A stretch of DNA of 64,000 nucleotides, from NCBI GenBank assembly GCA_003586115.2, contig QVOM02000073.1, forward strand, positions 36,630,876 through 36,694,875, read 5' to 3'. A program made the translations under genes and the position numbers. The notes beneath the pieces are model-generated. The model did no database searches, was not told the origin of the DNA, and saw only the letters and a list, made by a program, of their open reading frames with translations. Shown one piece after another: positions 57,754 to 64,000 of the stretch (positions within the stretch are counted from its first letter, which is position 1; each line of letters begins with the position of its first letter). This DNA comes from Salvator merianae (lineage: Eukaryota; Chordata; Lepidosauria; Squamata; Teiidae).

Positions 57754-58147
57754 GGCCCATCTGCACAGCCCTGCTGCTGCAGCCTCTGAGAGGGTCGACA
57801 GCTGCTCCTGGACACTACTGGCTGTGGACAACAAAAATGTCCACAGCTTGACTGGGAGCATCTGGATGGTTTCTAGTCAGCAGCATTCACATCCTCTTCT
57901 GGGTGCAAACACTTCAAGTGGGTCATGTGGTGTGACACAGCATGACTATGCAGTTGCACGCCATGTCCTGATTGCCATGGCAACAGCTGTCATGGTGTTG
58001 GGGCCGGCCGTCCATGCTTCGGCTGCTGGTGGCCCAGTATGGGGCTGTTCTAACCCTCAAAGTGTGGATAGCTGCCGTACAGCTGGATCTTTTCCAGCCT
58101 AGAATGATACTGTTATATCATTCTAGGCTGTAAAATGTGAACAGGCC
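57754..58147. mobile_element. Hairpin-rich MITE, family member B
   Basis: Left TIR GGCCCATCTGCACAG and complement of right TIR GGCCTGTTCACATTTTA. A hairpin with perfect 15-bp arms lies at 58095-58130, 17 bp from the right end. A second hairpin (GCTGTGGACA, 57821-57830 and 57838-57847) is shared in sequence with member A. The interior blocks GATTGCCATGGCAACAGCTG and CCTCAAAGTGTGGATAGCTG match members A and C. The 124-codon frame here is an artefact. Confidence 0.8.
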
Positions 58148-58337
58148 CACAAATGCCTTTACGAGGTAGAGATTTTCATGGGGAAAGTATTACACACTTG
58201 TGGTGCAACCACAGAAAAGACTCTGGGTTTTGCACTTCTCCATTCAAAATGAGGAAAGGGAATAAGGGTCCTGCTTTTGGGAGAGCCTAGAAGATTCCTC
58301 TTGATTCATACCTGCCTGATTTCAGATCCATGAAAAA

Positions 58338-58545
58338 AGGGCCTTTCCATACTGGCCCATGGTTATACTGGCCCTGCCCATCCACTCCAGTAATACACTC
58401 CATTTGCCCTCAACAGAGTAATGAAGCGGATACAGCCCTAGGTGGAAATTTTGATGGTCATGAAATGGACTGAGCTGGGCTACCCATAGCCCAGCCCATC
58501 ATGAGCCAGACTATGTAGCTCAGGCCAGTACAGCACAGGGAAGCC
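58338..58545. mobile_element. Possible MITE, GGGCCTTTCC ends
   Basis: Starts AAGGGCCTTTCCATACTGGC. Near the right edge, CAGGCCAGTACAGCACAGGG and AAGCCC form a weak inverted match. It shares the ATGAAGCGGATACAG motif with the interior of the 30777 element (ATGAAGCGGGATGCA). Edges uncertain. Confidence 0.4.
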
Positions 58546-58568
58546 CATGCTCTACAGAAACAAAGAAA

Positions 58569-59086
58569 GGGCGTTTTCACACTTACGACAGTATAACAAT
58601 CTAACTAGCACGGTTCAGGCGGGTAGGGTTCGGGTACAGAGAGAAGGGTCTTCGCACCTGTCAGCGCTGGAACACTCCACAAGTTGACCAGCGCTGGACG
58701 CAGTGCAAATGGCACTAGTTCGGTAGCTGTGTTTGAACCCTGAGGGTCTGTGTTTGGACCTGTGTCCGAAAAGCCACCAGAGTCTGGACCCAAGGTCTGA
58801 ACCAGGGTGCAAATCATCAGACTGTGCCTGCACAGCCCCGCCAGCCCTGCCCTGCCCTGCCACCATTTTGAACCCGGAAATGGTGCGAATGCACCTTCCC
58901 TGATCTTCATCTGATCACACAGGTCGGGTTGGAGACTACAATTTATTTGACCACAGCTGGTTGAATTCAGGTAAGCATCAGGTGGGCTTTGGTAGATTTC
59001 GGGTCAGCTGGGGCTGTTTGCAAGTGTGGATTCTGCGTTCTAGCGTGCATTCTGAAACATACCACTTGCTAAGTGCGAACAGGTCC
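58569..59086. mobile_element. 518-bp MITE, GGGCGTTTTCACACTTA ends
   Basis: Left end GGGCGTTTTCACACTTACG and complement of right end GGACCTGTTCGCACTTAGC match at most of the first 17 positions. The interior is CpG-bearing and stop-poor, so 83- and 101-codon frames appear on the minus strand without domains. It contains GTTCGG/TCCGAA-type repeats. The ends resemble those of the hairpin-rich family (GGGCCTGTTCACA). Confidence 0.65.
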
Positions 59087-61579
59087 AAAGTATCTCCATG
59101 TGAGCTACAAGACTGACCTGAAATTCAAGGGATTTGAATCTTTGTTCTTTTCTTTCTGAGAAGGTAAAATTAATAATAACAGCATAGGTTCCATCTTTAA
59201 GTTTGTTTAAATAAAAAAATGAGACATAAGTGTGCAACATGCTGACAGCACCAACTTCCTGTCAGCTGATACAGCTAATACGTTGGCTGTTGCATTTCTA
59301 AACTTTCCCTGATCTCGGGAAATAGCTTCAAGCTGTGTTCTCTAGTCTTGAACTCATGTAGCATAACAACTCAGTTCCTATCACAGCTTTGAAATGAAGG
59401 GACAAGTAGGTGCTCCTTATTGGGTAACTTCAGTAAACCTCAGCCAGATATGACTTGAGAAATAGGTACTATATGATGATAAATCTGCAGTAAGGAACAT
59501 TTTCACTTTTTTTTTTTTTTGTCCAAGTCATGCAATCGCAGATGGCCACTTTCACAGATAATAAGAAGCCATATTTGCTGGCATATTATGAGTTACTTGA
59601 AACAAGGAACATACCTGTATTGTTGTGCAATCGATCCCACCTCATTCATTCCCTAGCGTGTGTGTGTGATAACAAACCAGAAAGCCTTGGCATATTCCTC
59701 AGGGTCATTCTGCATGACTCCCTAACTGGCCACAATCAGCAGGTCAGCCACAAACCACAGCTTTAAGCTGGAAAGGAAATCAAGGCTTTCCAGAGGGAAA
59801 CAAAACACAAATCCCAGCTTGGACACAATGCAAAGACAAGGCATTGGGTTAGGTTATTTTGCTAGTGCTAGAGCAGGAATGAAGTGAATGTAATAGTAGG
59901 TTGATTATTCCACTAAATCATGATAAGCCAGAAAGTCTGGCTTAACAACATGGGCCACTATAGCCAAAGTCATAAATGAATTTGGCACAGACTCTACTGA
60001 AACTTTTGAACTTTCTTCTGTGTAATTACCTAGCACCAAACTACAGTCCTAGGTAACTAAGTCTATAAATATAAGAATATACAAAATGCACAAGGACAGG
60101 GGAGGTTGATTAGAACTCCTGCACAGAGACCTGGGTTGCCCCCCTGCCCTCCATAAAATTCCAGGCTCTGAACACAAGATTTGTATCTTACATTTTTGAA
60201 GGTTTAGATTGTGTGTTGAACCTGTATGTTGGGCAGTGTGCTGCGATCACATGAGGGTGATTGAGAACATGAGCAGACAGGCAGAATCCCACCACTGAAC
60301 CTCAGTTGTGCCCTGTTTGATACCTGTGCAGGGCTTGTGTGTCACAGCAATGCTTAAGTGGCGGCTGTAACCCCAGGGAGCTTCAGAGTCAACATTAACA
60401 CCTTGAAAACCTGGCTGCGCTAGAAAAAGTAGAGTTGGCACCATGCACTGCTCCTAAGAAAGCAGCTGCTTTGCTTGTATGGACTAATCATCTTGGCTGC
60501 AGACCTGTATCAGATATCCATGGGGAAAATCTCTTTCTCAGCCACATTTGATACAAATTCATTCATTTCCTTTACTTCTCTGAAACGAATGAAAGGTTAA
60601 TTCACGCCCTGGAAGGCTTCCTAGGTTCCCGTGATGGCTGGTGTCCATTGCACCTGGAGGGGTAGAGGGCAAGGGAACAACATGGAAGGAGAATCATGGG
60701 CCAGAACAGGGAAAGCCACCTTCGCCAGTTGAAACATGCATGAAGGAGAAAACTCTGAGCTGCTGGTTGTGATGAGGAGGCACTTACTTTTTCCTTACTG
60801 GCTGGAAAGAAACAAGCAGAGAAGGTGGTTCCCCTGCCCCTCACAATCCCAACTATGCTCACAGGTCCTTAAACTAATTCTTCTGCATACTGCACAGGGA
60901 TTTTGATAGCACAACACGATATAATTTAGTATCACCCAAGGTGCCTTGCTGAAGTACCTGCATTGGATAATAAAAAGAGCTATCTAGGCAAATTCTGGCC
61001 CCAGCAACAGGAGCTCTAAACATTGGAGACTGTATGAGTTTCTTGCACCCTGCTTTGTATTTGTTCTGGTTTTATGGCAGCTCAAAACACAGTGAGGGTT
61101 CTTTTAGCATCAAGTGCAGTAAAGACGTTTAAGAAAGAAAAATAGTTCTAATCAACAATTTACAGCAAGCAGGCTCAAAAGGAAAATATCAAGTATAAAG
61201 GACACAGTTTGTTTCCTGTCAAAACGGGGTTTCAGCTTAGTTTACCAGCAGCAAGAGAGAGCAAGCAAACAAAGCCAACCTCACTTTTCTAGCCTCCCCA
61301 ATTTGCATATCAATCCCTCAATGGGATGCTATTAGCCTTCTAGCATTTACTGAAGTATGTTGTTCGCCACTACAGAAGCTTTTGCAAGAAATGCCCCCAA
61401 CTGGCAAGCCCTGAACTCATTCTAACCCATTCCAATCAATGCTACACTAAAAGAGTATCTAGCAAGTATTACATTTCAATCATTTTTAAAGGACTGCATA
61501 CAATGTTGATGCTGGCATATTAGCCAACACTGTACCACTTGGAACTTACTGACGACCCTGAACAGCAGCAGGTGACTTC
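59087..61579. other. No gene recognised
   Basis: Apparently unique DNA; T run at 59507-59520. No repeat or exon signal supported. Confidence 0.5.
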
Positions 61580-61752
61580 TTGTTGTTTAGTCGCTCAGTT
61601 GTGTCTGACTCTCTGTGACCTCATGGATCACAGCATGTCAGGCTCCTCTGTCCTCCACTGCCTCTCAAAGTTTGTCCAGGCTCATGCTCATGCCTCCATG
61701 ACACCATCTATCCATCTCATCCTCTACTGTCCCCTTCTCCTTTTGCCTTTGG
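61580..61752 (-). mobile_element. BovB 3'-end fragment (or BovB-tailed SINE tail)
   Basis: TTGTTTAGTCGCTCAGTTGT, GTCTGACTCTCTGTGACC and CATCTCATCCTCTACTGTCC are the complement of the BovB 3' terminus, colinear with 55346-55510 of the long copy. Only about 170 bp remains, ending abruptly at TTTGCCTTT. Because squamate tRNA-headed SINEs can borrow the BovB tail, a SINE tail is possible, but no tRNA head is seen to the right. Confidence 0.88.
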
Positions 61753-62666
61753 GTAGCCCACCCAAAGAGCTTAAACAGTTTTTCACCTACCCTTCACCAC
61801 AAAATTCAGTCCAAAAAGGGAGATTCAATAAGCCAGCACAATAAGAAAAGGACTATCATATACTTGAAATTGGTTAACAAAATAATACAATAATACTTCT
61901 GTCTTTAAATATAAATAGCAAAACAGAGCCAGATTTTAAGTGAAAAAATGCAATATCAAAGCCCCGTTCAGGAAGGACATCTAGCAGTTCATTTGAGGCC
62001 AGCCCATTCTCTCCATACCTAATTCTACCCATTGGGTTGTGAATATCATATAGTCATTTGTGCTCCTCTGAGTTGTGACATAGCTGTAACAAGTCACTGT
62101 CTATCTATAACAGAGCAATGTGAATCCCTTTAGCTATAAATGTGAATTAGACTGCAATCCTGAAGTTAGGCACCACTGAAATGATGCTTAAAGGCTGACA
62201 AGGGATGGCCAGGAGATGGATAGCCATACAACGGTGTAGCAGGTGTAGCCTCCTCCTACCCCACCCTCTGCAAATAGCAACAGTCTGCAAAAGTAGAGAA
62301 AAACTACCCTTGGGCTGCCCATTTTGGAAAGTTCATTATGGGCCAAATACCTGGCCAATGCATCATGCCCATACAGACCCCTTATCTGGAATGTTAAGCC
62401 CTATTCAGGTTATGAGGTCTGACATCTGGGTCAACTTCCCGTCCTCATGCTGTTGAGACTAGCCAAGAACTTTGACTGTGCAAGCAGCATTCTGCTCATC
62501 TAGAGGGTGGGAAAGGTTGACACAAAGCCCTATTAATTTCATAGAGCCTCTCTTGCCCTGGTGCCAGCCCCTTCATTGAGCAGCTCCATCTAGCCCCAAA
62601 AGATTTGTCCAGACAGAGCTTCACTTACCTGGGAATAAGTCCCATGATGGAACACAACAAGGCTTA
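61753..62666. other. No gene recognised
   Basis: Apparently unique sequence. Confidence 0.5.
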
Positions 62667-62806
62667 GGCTGCATCCAGATGTTGTTTATTTATTCTGCTA
62701 TATTTGAAAATTCCAGAATAAAGCCTGGATATTCCAAAGTGTCCAGGCTTTATTCTGGAATATCCAAATATACTGGAATAAGTAAGCAATGTCTGGATGC
62801 ACCCCC
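62667..62806. mobile_element. 140-bp palindromic MITE
   Basis: Almost the whole unit folds into one hairpin: GGCTGCATCCAGATGTTG at the left pairs with CAATGTCTGGATGCACCC at the right, and TTCCAGAATAAAGCCTGGA pairs with TCCAGGCTTTATTCTGGAA around a short central loop. It is related to the copy at 29441-29552. Confidence 0.85.
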
Positions 62807-63253
62807 AGTTTTGAATAGACATAAAGTGTCAATCTTCAGGGCTTCCTGAAATGCTGATGCAGAGGAACATGTCTGCTTTTCAGTGTACATCTTATATTAC
62901 ATGCTAGAATCCTACACCTTAACCATATGCTTTGCAAAGCAGGGTTCATTAACAGGTTACACAGGGTTAGGACAGCCTGTTAATGTTTATCTGAAAAGAA
63001 AATGTTTTTGTAGGCCTGGGACTCTTCTCATTTGTGTACCCTTCCAGTGTCATTATTCCACGTACCTCCAAGATGGGACAACCTTTGTACTGAGATGAAG
63101 CATACAGAGGACCTGTTTATGACTCAAAAACAGACAAAAGACTAAAAATGCATTTCCTGCAGATTGAACATAACTGTTGCCATTCAGAACAATCACAAGG
63201 CATCCTAGAACACTCCACACAGAATATTAATGGCAGACAATTCCTCTACACTT
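62807..63253. other. No gene recognised
   Basis: Apparently unique spacer. Confidence 0.5.
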
Positions 63254-63832
63254 AGGGCCTTTTTGCACTACACTGGTGGAACATTCTTGTCCGTTCGCTG
63301 GAACGGAGCTTTCGCACCGCCGCGGGCGCGTGCCTCACCCAATCCGAACCACATCGTACCCGATTCGTACCTGATCCTGGGTAAGGCTAGACAGGTAAAA
63401 GCTTGTCTTCATCCTGACTTGCGCGATGGAGCGAAGATCGGGCACGGTGCTTTTGCACTCCCGTCGGTGTTTGAAATGGCGACCGGGCGTGGCTGGCGCG
63501 GCTGCGCATGCGTGGTCCGAAGCTTCGTGCCCCGGTCCGATGCTGCATACGCCGGTCCACTGCTTCGTGCCCGGGATAGCCCTTTGGGCATGGCAGCCTA
63601 GCTGCCGTTACAAAGCCAGCTCTGTAAGGAGCCCTCTGGTTACGAAGCGGAGTTTGATGGTACGGAATGCGGTACGGAACTAGCGGCTGCCATTCACACT
63701 GTTCCCTCTGCTGGTCGGCTTCGGGTCCGTTCCTCTGGCCGGGAGTGCGAAGGACAGCCAGCGTTCTCCAACCCTTCCGGTCTGAAGCCAACTACTGGGA
63801 ACGGACTACGGAGCTCAGTGCAAAAAGGCCCT
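63254..63832. mobile_element. 579-bp CpG-rich MITE with perfect 16-bp TIRs
   Basis: Left AGGGCCTTTTTGCACT and right end (complement identical over 16 bp, 63817-63832) enclose a strongly CpG-rich interior with repeated GGTCCG/CGGACC, GGAACGGA and GGTACG motifs. Stop-poor composition yields overlapping frames of 123 and 134 codons on opposite strands, neither with a domain. Flanking sequence shows no exact 8-bp duplication. The TIR sequence is of the same kind as GGCCCTTTCTGCAC at 15854, 30777 and 50489. Confidence 0.88.
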
Positions 63833-64000
63833 TACTTTCCACAAACTCTGATACATCTGCAAAGCTTGTGCTAATTCTAAAGCCTGATCCTCAGACTGCG
63901 TTCTATTAACCACTGAGACTAGTTCTCAGACTGTGGCCAACAGATGGCAGGATCTACATGACACCGTAATGGTACCATGGCATAGCTCAAAGGGTGTGAG
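63833..64000. other. No gene recognised
   Basis: Last 170 bp; nothing recognisable. Confidence 0.5.

Noticed and set aside
63230..63791. Facing frames of 123 and 134 codons
   Set aside because: Both fall in the CpG-rich MITE with perfect TIRs; composition explains the absence of stops.
1..64000. CRISPR array, prokaryotic operon, phage or integrative element
   Set aside because: No regularly spaced direct repeats with unique spacers, no Shine-Dalgarno-linked gene runs, and the repeat content is vertebrate.

Overview
This window reads as intergenic or intronic DNA of a squamate reptile (lizard or gecko type). The assignment rests on the mix of repeats: BovB LINE pieces, CR1 3' ends with the typical CR1 tail, L2-clade and L1 fragments, SINEs with 5S-rRNA or tRNA heads, and many non-autonomous DNA transposons. 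BovB together with CR1, L2 and 5S- or tRNA-headed SINEs in one locus is what is known from Squamata. No bacterial gene organisation, CRISPR array, operon or structural RNA gene is visible, and I found no intact protein-coding gene. Nearly every ORF of 60-220 codons is a shadow of a repeat, a microsatellite or chance. Three short open frames are recorded as weak candidates (8263-8619, 18917-19065, 44393-44596).

Layout. 1-10 kb: a 5S-headed SINE, a small palindromic element, an L1 reverse-transcriptase piece joined to an inverted downstream L1 piece, microsatellites, a CR1 3' end, a tRNA-headed SINE and a TIR element. 9.0-10.6 kb: a 1.18-kb TIR element followed 27 bp later by a 309-bp hAT-type MITE with a perfect 8-bp target duplication. 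11.3-13.0 kb: a GC-rich block holding an imperfect inverted repeat. 13.0-14.0 kb: antisense L1 3' coding remnant. 15.8-33 kb: a short palindromic MITE, a compound microsatellite, a PIF/Harbinger-type element with TAA duplications, an L2 LINE fragment, another MITE, a possible solo LTR. 33-49 kb: second 5S-headed SINE, CR1 ends on both strands, a hairpin-rich MITE, L2 pieces, a second hAT MITE. 50-64 kb: the parent-length relative of the 15.8-kb MITE, a second Harbinger relative, two more hairpin-rich MITEs, a BovB copy carrying two nested insertions, and a CpG-rich MITE near the end.

The strongest biology here is transposon biology. One MITE family, present three times (about 40.4, 54.5 and 57.8 kb), has a near-perfect hairpin just inside one TIR in every copy although the hairpin sequence differs between copies. 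A 211-bp hAT MITE sits inside BovB with an exact 8-bp duplication, giving a clear relative age. Several otherwise unlike elements share ends resembling GGCC-TTT-TGCAC. Coordinates of repeat edges are by eye; edges with stated duplications are exact, the others are good to roughly 10-30 bases.
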